This document shows, piece after piece, positions 1-7,588 of a stretch of DNA of 12,907 nucleotides. Below the pieces are notes generated by a model. The model was not told the origin of the DNA, did not search any database, and was given only the letters and a program-made list of their open reading frames with translations. Source of the DNA: Methylococcaceae bacterium (GTDB lineage Bacteria; Pseudomonadota; Gammaproteobacteria; Methylococcales; Methylomonadaceae); the NCBI GenBank assembly GCA_003155565.1, contig PMDM01000370.1, positions 1-12,907 on the forward strand, read 5' to 3'. Position 1 is the first letter of the stretch; each line of letters begins with the position of its first letter. Position numbers and translations under genes: made by a program.

Positions 1-1536
1 TCTTGAATAGGTTAGGCCTTTTCTAAGGCTAGTTGGGCCATAGAATTTTTTAGTGGAATTTTCTGGCTTCCAAATTCTTCCTAGACTAGGATCAAATATT
101 GCCAGTGGCGCGTCATTTATCATGCTGGCAGCGGTGTAACCCTCCTCAAGCGCTGTGGTGTAAATAATGGGTTTGAAGCCGGAGCCGGGCTGTCTTTTGG
201 CTTGAATCGCACGGTTGAATTTATTCTGATTGAATTCAAAGCCCCCAACCAGCGTCAAGATAGCGCCATTAGAAGGGTTCAGCGAGACAAAAGCGCCTTC
301 AACTTCAGGGGTTTGTGTCAACATCCATGTGCGTTTTTTCGATAGTCTTACCCGGATAAGGGCGTTAGTGCTTAGATGTTTTTTGGCTCTAATGACTGCC
401 CACTTACTATTCTTCCAGGGAATTTCGATGGCTTTTCCATTATAGAGTTTTGCCTCGATTCCATCATCACTCGTAGACGTAACGGTAGCAGCCAGCGTAT
501 CTCCAATGATAGGGCTGATACGAATAAGAGCTTCTTTGTCATCAACGGTAGCAGACTTCTTGGCTCGATACCCATGACGTTCATCGTAAGAGTGTAATGA
601 GTTCCACAGGGCTTGTTCTGCTGCTTTTTGCAGTGCTGGGTCAATGGTGGTATGAATTTTTAGTCCCAATGTGTAAGCTTCTTCGCCATATTTTTCATAA
701 GCGTATTGCCTGACCATTTCTGCAATGTAAGGAGCTGAGATGTCGGAGGAGTGATATTGCAGTGTTGCCGTTGAAGTTTCGTTGCTGGCGGTTTCAAAGT
801 CGGATTGGGAAATATAATTAAGTTCAAGCATCCTTTGTAGGACGTAATTACGCCGCTCAATCGCACGGTCTTCATTAGTTATTGGATTGTAAGCTGAGGG
901 CGCTTTAGGTAAACCGGCGATCATGGCTTGTTCTGCCAGCGTTAAATTATTCAGGTCTTTACCGTAGTATGTCTGTGCCGCCGCTGCGATACCATAAGCA
1001 CTATGACCCATGTAAATTTGATTCAAATACAGCTCAAGAATCTTGTTTTTTGGGTATTCACGCTCGATTCTTAAGGCGAGTATGATTTCTTTTAGTTTAC
1101 GCGTATAAGTTTTTTCATTGGAGAGCAGGAAATTACGCGTCACCTGCATGGTAATGGTGCTGCCACCCTGCTTTTTTTTTCCGGTCAGCAAGAGTTGTAT
1201 GCCTGCCCTAATCAAGCCCTTGTAGTCAACTCCGGGATGCTCGAAAAAACCGTCATCTTCAGCCGCTACAAAAGCATTGACAAGCTGCTGTGGAACTTCT
1301 TCGATTTTGACGGGGATACGCTTGTTGCCACCAAACTGGGCAATCAAGACGTTATCTTTGCTATAAATGCTTAAGGGCATCTCATAACGGACATCGTGCA
1401 GGGTCTTGATGTCCGGCAGGTTTGCAGACAGGTTTTTGTACATAAAGTAGCCTGCACCAACTAAGCCAGTCACGATAAGCGCAATAAAAATAGCGAACCA
1501 TTTCAGTATGCTGCCGTTTTGCAATTTTATCGACAC
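1..1536 (-). CDS. mrcA: Penicillin-binding protein 1A (bifunctional peptidoglycan synthase), 3' end beyond the window
   Basis: Class A PBP that polymerises lipid II (GT51 glycosyltransferase) and cross-links the glycan strands (transpeptidase) on the outer face of the inner membrane. The minus-strand frame is open without a stop from about 1629 to the window edge. Numbered from GTG 1536, 512 residues are visible: a short cytoplasmic tail, a membrane anchor (about 13-32), the GT51 motif AAEDDGFFEHPG with catalytic Glu93, GGSTITMQ (124-131), RKLKEI, a linker/OB-like region (about 305-430), and RQPGSGFKP with the SxxK nucleophile Ser452. The last visible motif is FYGPTSLRKGLTYSR. The KTG part of the transpeptidase domain (roughly the last third) is missing because of the window edge. 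The start is uncertain: there is no ATG near the N-terminus, only GTG 1536, TTG 1524 or TTG 1596, none with a good Shine-Dalgarno. The gene is divergent from pilM, as in Pseudomonas (also called ponA). Confidence 0.95.
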   Translation of the reverse strand, partial: MSIKLQNGSILKWFAIFIALIVTGLVGAGYFMYKNLSANLPDIKTLHDVRYEMPLSIYSKDNVLIAQFGGNKRIPVKIEEVPQQLVNAFVAAEDDGFFEHPGVDYKGLIRAGIQLLLTGKKKQGGSTITMQVTRNFLLSNEKTYTRKLKEIILALRIEREYPKNKILELYLNQIYMGHSAYGIAAAAQTYYGKDLNNLTLAEQAMIAGLPKAPSAYNPITNEDRAIERRNYVLQRMLELNYISQSDFETASNETSTATLQYHSSDISAPYIAEMVRQYAYEKYGEEAYTLGLKIHTTIDPALQKAAEQALWNSLHSYDERHGYRAKKSATVDDKEALIRISPIIGDTLAATVTSTSDDGIEAKLYNGKAIEIPWKNSKWAVIRAKKHLSTNALIRVRLSKKRTWMLTQTPEVEGAFVSLNPSNGAILTLVGGFEFNQNKFNRAIQAKRQPGSGFKPIIYTTALEEGYTAASMINDAPLAIFDPSLGRIWKPENSTKKFYGPTSLRKGLTYSR

Positions 1537-1639
1537 AAATAATTGAGGTGAGTTTTTATTTAGGCTGCCAAGGCAATGCCTTTTTAAGTGTGTCAATAGA
1601 TACTTTTGTTTCCAGAGCGCTTCTAAAAATCAGGTTGCG

Positions 1640-1647
1640 AGTATATA
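1640..1647 (-). promoter_or_regulatory. Candidate -10 box for the PBP1A gene
   Basis: Read on the minus strand, TGCTATATACT holds an extended -10 (TG-n-TATATA, at 1647-1642) overlapping TATACT (1645-1640). No good -35 box lies 16-18 bases upstream. It is placed about 100 bases before GTG 1536, or about 40 bases before TTG 1596. This is motif matching by eye only. Confidence 0.3.
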
Positions 1648-1701
1648 GCAACACTGTAAACAAATAAATTGAATATTTTTTAGTATGAAATTAGAAAAGA
1701 C

Positions 1702-1710
1702 TACTATACT
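1702..1710 (+). promoter_or_regulatory. Candidate -10 box for the pilMNOPQ operon
   Basis: Overlapping hexamers TACTAT (1702-1707) and TATACT (1705-1710) resemble a sigma-70 -10 box about 90 bases upstream of pilM. The best -35 for TACTAT is TTTAGT (1679-1684, 17-base spacing), which is weak. The 1537-1798 region must carry both divergent promoters, and I see no other strong element in it. Confidence 0.3.
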
Positions 1711-1798
1711 TCTGCGAGTGATTATTTAGCTTGTATGATGGTTTTAGGGACATCAACAATGCAATCTCAGGATAATTTTAACGAAATAAGGGCGTTTC

Positions 1799-2860
1799 AT
1801 GAGCTGGTTTAATCAGAAACAGAATGCGGTACTCGGTCTGGATATAAGCACTGCCGCCGTCAAGTTACTGGAATTAAGCAAAGTAGGTACCCGCTACCGC
1901 GTTGAAAGCTATGCTGTGGCTTCCTTGCCACAAGAGGCTTTTGTCGATAAGAATATCGCTAATACCGACATCATCGCGGAAGCAGTAAAGGTGGCCATCA
2001 AACAATCAGGGACAAAGCTGCGAGAAGCCTGTGTTGCGGTTTCCGGTTCAGCCGTTATGTCGAAAGTCATAACGATCCCTGCTTCCATGGGTGACGACGA
2101 AATAGAAGATCAAGTCATGGATGAGGCATCGCAATATGTGCCTTATGCGCTTGATGAGGTCAATCTTGATTTTGAAGTCCAGCGTGTCAATGAAGCTAAT
2201 CCGCTGATGCTTGATGTATTGCTCGTGGCATCGAGAAAAGAAAATGTCAATGACCGCGTTGAGGCCTTAACTAAAGCGGGGTTAAAAACAAGAATTGTAG
2301 ACGTTGAGGCATTCGCAATAGAAAATGCCTTTACCTTGCTTACCGACCAGTTAGAAGGCTTCATCGAGGGTAAGACTTACGCCGTTGCTGATGTTGGAGC
2401 AACAATGGCGACCTTAAATATTGTCCATGATGGTCGCACCGTTTACACCAGGGAACAGGGGTTCGGAGGAAAACAGCTTACTGAAGAAATTCAGCGACGC
2501 TATGGTTTTTCATACGAAGAAGCGGGATTGGCAAAAAAACGCGGTGGCTTGCCTGAGAGTTACATTGTCGATGTGTTAGAACCATTCAAAAAAGCAATGG
2601 TGCAGCAAATTTCACGGTCTATGCAGTTTTTTATATCATCAAGTGCAAACCGAAGCGTTGATGGAATTGTTCTGGCAGGTGGTTGTGCTTCCATTCCAGG
2701 AATTGAAACTCTGGTGGAGCAAACATTAGGGATTAATGCCTATATAGCCAATCCATTCATCAGCATGGCACTTTCCAATAAAGTGAAACCACAAGCCTTG
2801 AGTGCCGATGCCCCGGCGTTGATGTTGGCATGCGGATTGGCATTAAGGAGTTTCGATTAA
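1799..2860 (+). CDS. pilM: Type IV pilus assembly protein PilM (actin-like ATPase)
   Basis: Cytoplasmic actin-like protein that binds the N-terminal tail of PilN and links the pilus alignment subcomplex to the cytoplasmic motor side. It has 353 residues, the usual family length. Visible features are the phosphate-1 loop near the start (VLGLDISTAAVKLLEL, 11-26), the second nucleotide loop around 196-225 (AVADVGATMATLNIV...GFGGKQLTEEI), and the adenosine-pocket segment DGIVLAGGCASIPG (288-301). The ATG at 1799 follows AAGGG (1788-1792) at a six-base spacing, which supports this start. It is first in the pilMNOPQ operon. Its TAA shares one base with the pilN ATG (TAATG), implying translational coupling. 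Confidence 0.96.
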   Translation: MSWFNQKQNAVLGLDISTAAVKLLELSKVGTRYRVESYAVASLPQEAFVDKNIANTDIIAEAVKVAIKQSGTKLREACVAVSGSAVMSKVITIPASMGDDEIEDQVMDEASQYVPYALDEVNLDFEVQRVNEANPLMLDVLLVASRKENVNDRVEALTKAGLKTRIVDVEAFAIENAFTLLTDQLEGFIEGKTYAVADVGATMATLNIVHDGRTVYTREQGFGGKQLTEEIQRRYGFSYEEAGLAKKRGGLPESYIVDVLEPFKKAMVQQISRSMQFFISSSANRSVDGIVLAGGCASIPGIETLVEQTLGINAYIANPFISMALSNKVKPQALSADAPALMLACGLALRSFD

Positions 2861-3432
2861 TGGCAAAAATCAATCTACTCCCCTGGCGAGAAGAGCTGCG
2901 TCAAGAAAAGAAAAAAGAATTTCTATCGTTTGTTGCATTATCCGCATTGGCTACCATCATTGTTATGGGTTTGGCTCATCTTTATATTTCTGGGATGAAG
3001 GAACATCAGGAGCAAAGAAACAAGTTGCTACAAGACGAAATTGCCACCCTGGATACTAAAATTGTCGAAGTTAAAACCATCGGGGAAAAGAAAAGCAAAC
3101 TGTTGGCCAAGATTGATCTCGTGCAACGATTGCAGGAAAGTCGACCAGAAATTGTTCATTTATTCGATGAAATTCCCAGGACAACCCCCGACGGAGTTTT
3201 CCTGACCAAATTTACTCAATTAGGCGCTGACCTGACATTTGATGGTAAAACCCAGTCCAATGCCCGCGTTTCTGCATTCATGAGGGCTGTCGAAGCATCC
3301 ACCTGGTTACAAACACCCAAGCTTGATGTAATTAGATCGCCAGACAAAACCAACGTCGAACAGAACAGCGATTTCATTCTGCGTGCAAAGCTGGGTAAGA
3401 AAATGACCGAAGCCGAGAAAGGGGTAAAATAA
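2860..3432 (+). CDS. pilN: Type IV pilus inner-membrane alignment protein PilN
   Basis: Bitopic inner-membrane protein that pairs with PilO in the periplasm and with PilM in the cytoplasm. It has 190 residues from the ATG at 2860. The tail carries INLLPWR (residues 4-10), the conserved PilM-binding motif. A membrane helix (about 23-44), a charged coiled-coil stretch (about 45-92) and a small ferredoxin-like periplasmic domain follow. An in-frame ATG lies 30 bases upstream at 2830, but the 2860 start is chosen because it has AAGGAG (2845-2850) in front, puts INLLPWR at the conserved distance from the N-terminus, and gives the one-base TAATG overlap with pilM. Its own stop overlaps the pilO start in the same way. 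Confidence 0.95.
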   Translation: MAKINLLPWREELRQEKKKEFLSFVALSALATIIVMGLAHLYISGMKEHQEQRNKLLQDEIATLDTKIVEVKTIGEKKSKLLAKIDLVQRLQESRPEIVHLFDEIPRTTPDGVFLTKFTQLGADLTFDGKTQSNARVSAFMRAVEASTWLQTPKLDVIRSPDKTNVEQNSDFILRAKLGKKMTEAEKGVK

Positions 3433-4049
3433 TGAACCTGTCGGAAATTAATTGGGATATTAATGCATCAGGGGCATGGCCAGTACCCGTAAAAGCCTTG
3501 GTTATTGCTATTATTTGCGCGGTTTTGGCTGGAGCTTGGTTTTACCTGGATACTCTCGGGCAATTAGAAGAGCTTAACAGTTCTGAAAAAAAGGAGCTTG
3601 ACTTAAAGACTGAGTTTGAAGAGAAACAAAAAAAATCAGCAAACCTCCAAGATTATCGTGATCAACTGGCGCAGATTGAAACATCCTTGGCAATAATGAT
3701 CAAACAGATGCCTACGCAAGAGGAAGTGGCAAGCTTGTTGGTCGATATTTCCCAAACTGGCTTGGCGAGCGGTTTGGAATTCAGGTTGTTCCAGCCCGGT
3801 ACGCCTGTTGCCAGGGATTTTTATTCGGAGTTGCCCATCAATATCCAGGTGATTGGCAAGTATGAAGAACTTAGCTTGTTTGTCAGTGGTTTGGCGGCAC
3901 TACCTAGAATTGTCACTGTACATGATGTGAAAATGACACCGGTCGGCAAGGAAGATACGATAGTTATGGATACAACAGTTAAGACTTATAACGAGCAGCA
4001 AACAGCTGAAATAAAAGCTCCCGGAGACAGAAGAAGAGGGGGAAGGTAA
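3432..4049 (+). CDS. pilO: Type IV pilus inner-membrane alignment protein PilO
   Basis: Partner of PilN; the heterodimer forms the periplasmic scaffold between the inner-membrane platform and PilP/PilQ. It has 205 residues: a short cytoplasmic N-terminus, a membrane helix (about 19-38), a Glu/Lys-rich coiled coil (about 42-95) and a C-terminal ferredoxin-like domain containing the family-typical segment ELPINIQVIGKYEEL, then GLAALPRIVTVHDV. The C-terminus ends in a basic DRRRGGR tail. Purine-rich GAAAGGGG precedes the ATG at 3432. Both ends overlap the neighbouring pil genes by one base (TAATG), so equal synthesis with PilN and PilP by coupled translation is likely. Confidence 0.95.
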   Translation: MNLSEINWDINASGAWPVPVKALVIAIICAVLAGAWFYLDTLGQLEELNSSEKKELDLKTEFEEKQKKSANLQDYRDQLAQIETSLAIMIKQMPTQEEVASLLVDISQTGLASGLEFRLFQPGTPVARDFYSELPINIQVIGKYEELSLFVSGLAALPRIVTVHDVKMTPVGKEDTIVMDTTVKTYNEQQTAEIKAPGDRRRGGR

Positions 4050-4609
4050 TGAAAGGCATAAAATTACTTTCAATAAGCTGTAGTCGACTTAATTTGCTGC
4101 TGTTCTCGCTATTTTTTTCAATGCTACTATCGGGTTGCGGTGATGACGGTTTCTCTGATTTGCATAAATACATAGTAGATGTGAAAGCCAAACCAAAGGG
4201 AACCATTGAGCCATTACCGGAAGTCAAGCCAGTTGAACCTTTTGTGTTTAAACCAGAAGGCCTGCGCGACCCTTTTAAATCCATCAGCGAATCTGAAGAG
4301 GCTGAAGATACCGGAGTTGCAACAGGTGATGGTATAAAGCCGGACACCTCACGGCGTAAAGAAGAATTGGAAGCATTTCCACTGGACAGTTTGAGGATGG
4401 TAGGTACTGTAACCATGAAAGCCAATTTATGGGCCTTGGTGAAAGCGAGCGATAAAACCATTTACCGCGTACAAGTTGGGAATTATATGGGTAAGAATTA
4501 CGGAAAAATTATCCGTATACTGACCGATAAGATTGAATTAATGGAAATTGTTCCTGATAAGCCTGGCGCTTGGCGTGAACAACAAAATTCATTAGCTTTA
4601 ACAGAGTGA
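4049..4609 (+). CDS. pilP: Type IV pilus inner-membrane lipoprotein PilP
   Basis: Lipoprotein that joins PilN/PilO to the periplasmic N0 domain of the secretin PilQ. It has 186 residues. A signal peptide ends in the lipobox LLSGC, giving an acylated Cys30. A proline-rich flexible linker follows (about 45-75), then the conserved motif GLRDPFKS, and a C-terminal beta-sandwich domain (about 107-175) with the family pattern LDSLRMVGT...ALVKASDKTIYRVQVGNYMGKNYGKI (shown in pieces). A strong GGGGGAAGG precedes the ATG, which overlaps the pilO stop by one base. pilQ starts 15 bases after the stop. Confidence 0.95.
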   Translation: MKGIKLLSISCSRLNLLLFSLFFSMLLSGCGDDGFSDLHKYIVDVKAKPKGTIEPLPEVKPVEPFVFKPEGLRDPFKSISESEEAEDTGVATGDGIKPDTSRRKEELEAFPLDSLRMVGTVTMKANLWALVKASDKTIYRVQVGNYMGKNYGKIIRILTDKIELMEIVPDKPGAWREQQNSLALTE

Positions 4610-4624
4610 TTTTGAGGGTAATAA

Positions 4625-6985
4625 ATGAATAATAAACAGGGTGATATCATGTGTAACAAAATGGCGCGGTCACGGGTTACGCACATTAGTTTGAGCTTAT
4701 TGTTATTAATATTCCAAATTACATTTGTTAAAGCTGCCGACCTTACTATAACCGGTGTTGATGTTGCTGCCTTGGCGGGAGACAAAATCCAGATACAGTT
4801 GGAAATGAGTGGCTCGGCCATCGCGCCCAAAGTATTTCAAACTGACAATCCAGCGCGGATTGCCCTTGATTTTCCGGGTGTGGCAAATGGGCTTGATAAA
4901 AAAATGTATCCGATCAATCAAGGCGCGGTGAGCAGTATATATGTCGCGGAAGCGGCGGATAGAGTGCGTGTGGTGATTAACTTGGTTGAGTCAACAGCGT
5001 TTGATACCAAAGTTGAGGGCAACAAGGTATTGTTGTCTTTAAACAATGCGCGGACAAATGCGCGGACAGCGACATCAATGCCCGTTGCAACTGCAACGAG
5101 ACCGTTCGTCAGGAAATCAACGCCATCCTCGGTCGCCGCAGGTTTGATGCCTGAGCAAGGTATCCGGGGTATAGATTTCAAGCGTGGCGACAATGGAGAG
5201 GGACGTATCTTAGTTTCACTGGCGAACCCCGATACCATCGTCAATACCAAGGAAGAAGGCGGGAATGTCGTGTTAAATTTTATCAACACTCGGCTACCAG
5301 ATAATTTATCAAAACGGCTGGATGTTTCCGAATTCGCAACGCCGGTCAAGACCATTTCGGCGACATCGACAAGCCGGGAAACAACCATTATCGTAGGGAT
5401 GCAAAACAGTCTTTACGACTATTCCCTGTTCCAGTCGGAAGGCTTGTTGACCGTTGAATTCCGGCCTTTGACCAGCGAAGAGAAGGAAGTACTGGACAGC
5501 AAACGGGAGAAGTATAGGGGCGACAGGTTGTCCTTGAACTTTCAGGACATTGACATACGTAGTGTAATTGCTATCTTGGCCGAATTCACCGGGCAGAATG
5601 TGGTGGCTGGCGATGATGTGGCCGGAACGATTACCCTGAAGATGGATGACGTGCCTTGGGACGAAGCACTGGATTTTATCATGATGACTAAAGGGTTGGA
5701 GAAATTTGAATCCGGCAATGTCATCCTGGTTGCACCAGTCGGTAAAATCAAGGAATACAAAGAAAAGCAACAGGCAACCGAGCAAGTTGTCGAGCAACTG
5801 GAACCATTGGTAACCGAATACATTAAAATCAATTATGCCAGGGCGGAAAATTTCAGGAATTTGTTGAATGGTTTGGATACAGGAATTTTTGGCAGTTGTG
5901 GATCTGGAACTAACACATCCGGTTCGGGATCGAGTTCAGGGTCATCGGGAAGTTCATCATATTCGGGTGGGGGAACAGCAACCCAGGGTTTCCAAGGCGG
6001 TGGTCAAATGCAGGGAGGGCAAAGCCAAACGAGCCAAGGTACGAGCGGGAGCGGCAACACCCAAAATGAAAGGTTTAGAATCTTATCCAGCCGTGGTTCT
6101 GCGGTTGTCGATGCGCGGACAAATACCTTAATTGTACGTGAGACAGCAAAACGTCTGGAAGAAGCCAAAAAACTGATCCGTAGGCTCGACATTCCTGTAC
6201 GGCAGGTGATGATTGAGGTAAGGATAGTCTCGGCATCGAATAACTTTGCTAAACAATTGGGTGTGCGGTTTGGAGTGGCTAAAGAAGCTGCCGCAGGAGC
6301 AGGCAAGAACTTTGCTCTAGGTGGGCAATTTAGACCACTCACTACAACCACAACTACTACTGGGGGGGATGCTACTTCTACACAACAAAGAAGCCCGACC
6401 GATCTGCTGGTTGATCTTGGCACTAGCAGTAATCCCTATGGTGCACTGGGGATGACTTTGGCAAGGGCGGCTGATTATGTGTTGAATCTTGAGTTATCGG
6501 CCCTGCAGGATCAAGGTCAGGGGGAGCTTCTCTCTAACCCCAGGGTGATGACTTCTGACCGCTGCCAGGCCATTATCAAGCAAGGTGAGGAGATTCCCTA
6601 TGTAAGTGTTGGTCTTCAGGGTACTACGACAATATTTAAGGATGCTGTTTTATCATTGGATGTGCTGCCGCAAATCACGCCCAGTGGCAGTATAGTGATG
6701 GCGTTAAAAGTTACGAAAGATGCTAGAGGAGCGCTAACTCAAGGTGGCTTTGGAATTAACAAACAAGAACTTCAAACTAATGTCCACGTCATGGACGGTG
6801 AAACGGTTGTTTTAGGCGGGGCTTTTCTGGAAACCATTGATAATCAGACAAATAAAGTACCGTTTTTTGCTGACTTGCCTGGCGTTGGTTTTTTGTTTAA
6901 GAGAACAAATAAGGTGGATGACAAAAGTGAATTGCTAATTTTTGTCACACCAAAAATTGTAAAAGACAATGTAGCGACAAACTGA
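4625..6985 (+). CDS. pilQ: Type IV pilus outer-membrane secretin PilQ
   Basis: Forms the outer-membrane pore through which the pilus leaves the cell. It has 786 residues, longer than the roughly 714 of P. aeruginosa PilQ. In order: signal peptide with likely cleavage after VKA (37); two AMIN peptidoglycan-binding domains (about 39-140 and 178-282); an STN/N0 domain (about 302-380); an N1 domain starting near 395 and interrupted by a Gly/Ser/Gln-rich insert (about 423-480); and the secretin core (about 515-783) with QGELLSNPRVMTSD, the EEIPY segment and the C-terminal VPFFADLPGVGFLFKRT. Seven threonines in a row occur at 573-579. Two starts are plausible: ATG 4625 (GAGGG six bases upstream, used here) and ATG 4649 (AGGGTG upstream), which would shorten the signal peptide by eight residues. 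Confidence 0.97.
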   Translation: MNNKQGDIMCNKMARSRVTHISLSLLLLIFQITFVKAADLTITGVDVAALAGDKIQIQLEMSGSAIAPKVFQTDNPARIALDFPGVANGLDKKMYPINQGAVSSIYVAEAADRVRVVINLVESTAFDTKVEGNKVLLSLNNARTNARTATSMPVATATRPFVRKSTPSSVAAGLMPEQGIRGIDFKRGDNGEGRILVSLANPDTIVNTKEEGGNVVLNFINTRLPDNLSKRLDVSEFATPVKTISATSTSRETTIIVGMQNSLYDYSLFQSEGLLTVEFRPLTSEEKEVLDSKREKYRGDRLSLNFQDIDIRSVIAILAEFTGQNVVAGDDVAGTITLKMDDVPWDEALDFIMMTKGLEKFESGNVILVAPVGKIKEYKEKQQATEQVVEQLEPLVTEYIKINYARAENFRNLLNGLDTGIFGSCGSGTNTSGSGSSSGSSGSSSYSGGGTATQGFQGGGQMQGGQSQTSQGTSGSGNTQNERFRILSSRGSAVVDARTNTLIVRETAKRLEEAKKLIRRLDIPVRQVMIEVRIVSASNNFAKQLGVRFGVAKEAAAGAGKNFALGGQFRPLTTTTTTTGGDATSTQQRSPTDLLVDLGTSSNPYGALGMTLARAADYVLNLELSALQDQGQGELLSNPRVMTSDRCQAIIKQGEEIPYVSVGLQGTTTIFKDAVLSLDVLPQITPSGSIVMALKVTKDARGALTQGGFGINKQELQTNVHVMDGETVVLGGAFLETIDNQTNKVPFFADLPGVGFLFKRTNKVDDKSELLIFVTPKIVKDNVATN

Positions 6986-6989
6986 CCGC

Positions 6990-7018
6990 TTCAACTTGGA
7001 GTGAAAAGGGGGCATAAT
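6990..7018 (+). promoter_or_regulatory. Candidate aroK promoter overlapping the pilQ terminator
   Basis: TTCAAC (6990-6995) and CATAAT (7013-7018) are separated by 17 bases. The -10 matches the sigma-70 consensus in five of six positions, the -35 in three. The predicted transcript start near 7025 would fall inside or just after the 3' arm of the terminator hairpin and leave a leader of about 30 bases before aroK. Eye-matched motif only. Confidence 0.3.
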
Positions 7019-7030
7019 GCCCCCTTTTTT
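7004..7030 (+). terminator. Intrinsic terminator after pilQ
   Basis: Perfect 11-base-pair stem: AAAAGGGGGCA (7004-7014) pairs with TGCCCCCTTTT (7018-7028) around a three-base TAA loop, with T continuing to 7030. It lies 18 bases after the pilQ stop. The A-tract on the upstream arm means it could also work on the opposite strand. Its position 24 bases before aroK separates the pil transcript from the aro genes unless read through. Confidence 0.9.
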
Positions 7031-7054
7031 AATGCGTTGAAATAACAGCACTGG

Positions 7055-7585
7055 ATGACATTGGAGAACATTTATTTGATAGGCCTTATGGGGGCTGGCA
7101 AAACAACCATAGGCAGACAATTGGCAAAATCCCTGTCGATGCCGTTTTATGACAGTGACAAAGCCGTTGAGGAAAGCACTGGGGTTGATATTCCAACCAT
7201 CTTCGAATTTGAAGGCGAGGAGGGTTTTCGGGATCGCGAGCAGAAAATGATCCAGAAGTTAACTCAATTGCGAGGCATCGTACTAGCCACTGGCGGTGGT
7301 GCTATCTTGCGTGAAGAAAATCGGAAATTACTCAAAGACAATGGCTATGTAGTCTATTTGCAATGTTCTGTGGAAAGAATACTGGAGCGAACACGCCGAG
7401 ATACACAGCGACCCTTACTAAGGACAGATAACCCCAAGGAACGACTACAACTGCTATTTGAACAGCGCCAACCGCTGTACTTATCCTGCGCTGATTTCAA
7501 GATAGATACGGGCATCCACAAGAGTAAAACAGTGGTTAGCCGCATTCTCGAAGAATACCGGGTAGTCAATCGAGCCAATCAATAA
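7055..7585 (+). CDS. aroK: Shikimate kinase
   Basis: Phosphorylates shikimate at the 3-hydroxyl using ATP, fifth step of the chorismate pathway, in the cytoplasm. It has 176 residues, the usual size. Visible are the Walker A loop GLMGAGKT (10-17), the DSD shikimate/Mg site (33-35), FRDRE (58-62, shikimate-binding Arg), the GGG loop at 80-82 (LATGGGA), the lid arginine in RPLLR, and the C-terminal ERQ/R-PLY region (EQRQPLYL). The ATG at 7055 has no clear Shine-Dalgarno. It is preferred because the next possible start (TTG 7076 region) would cut the first beta strand before the P-loop. It lies just after the pilQ terminator and three bases before aroB. Confidence 0.95.
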   Translation: MTLENIYLIGLMGAGKTTIGRQLAKSLSMPFYDSDKAVEESTGVDIPTIFEFEGEEGFRDREQKMIQKLTQLRGIVLATGGGAILREENRKLLKDNGYVVYLQCSVERILERTRRDTQRPLLRTDNPKERLQLLFEQRQPLYLSCADFKIDTGIHKSKTVVSRILEEYRVVNRANQ

Positions 7586-7588
7586 GCC

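Noticed and set aside
372..875. Short minus-strand ORFs and a fear that PBP1A is frameshifted
   Set aside because: Codon-by-codon reading of the minus strand from 1536 to 1 gives one uninterrupted PBP1A frame; the short ORFs are in other frames.
3979..4461. 160-codon minus-strand ORF opposite pilO/pilP
   Set aside because: Shadow of pilP and the end of pilO; the product is low-complexity Ser/Leu-rich with no recognisable domain, and the plus-strand genes are certain.
4918..5797. Minus-strand ORFs of 156 and 162 codons opposite pilQ
   Set aside because: Antisense shadows of a clear secretin gene, with no Shine-Dalgarno or domain pattern that I can see.
5045..6122. Repeated GCGCGGACA-type words in pilQ (near 5046, 5058 and 6113)
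   Set aside because: Nine-to-thirteen-base matches encoding ARTNAR/DARTNT; too short and too few to be a repeat family or uptake sequence on this evidence.
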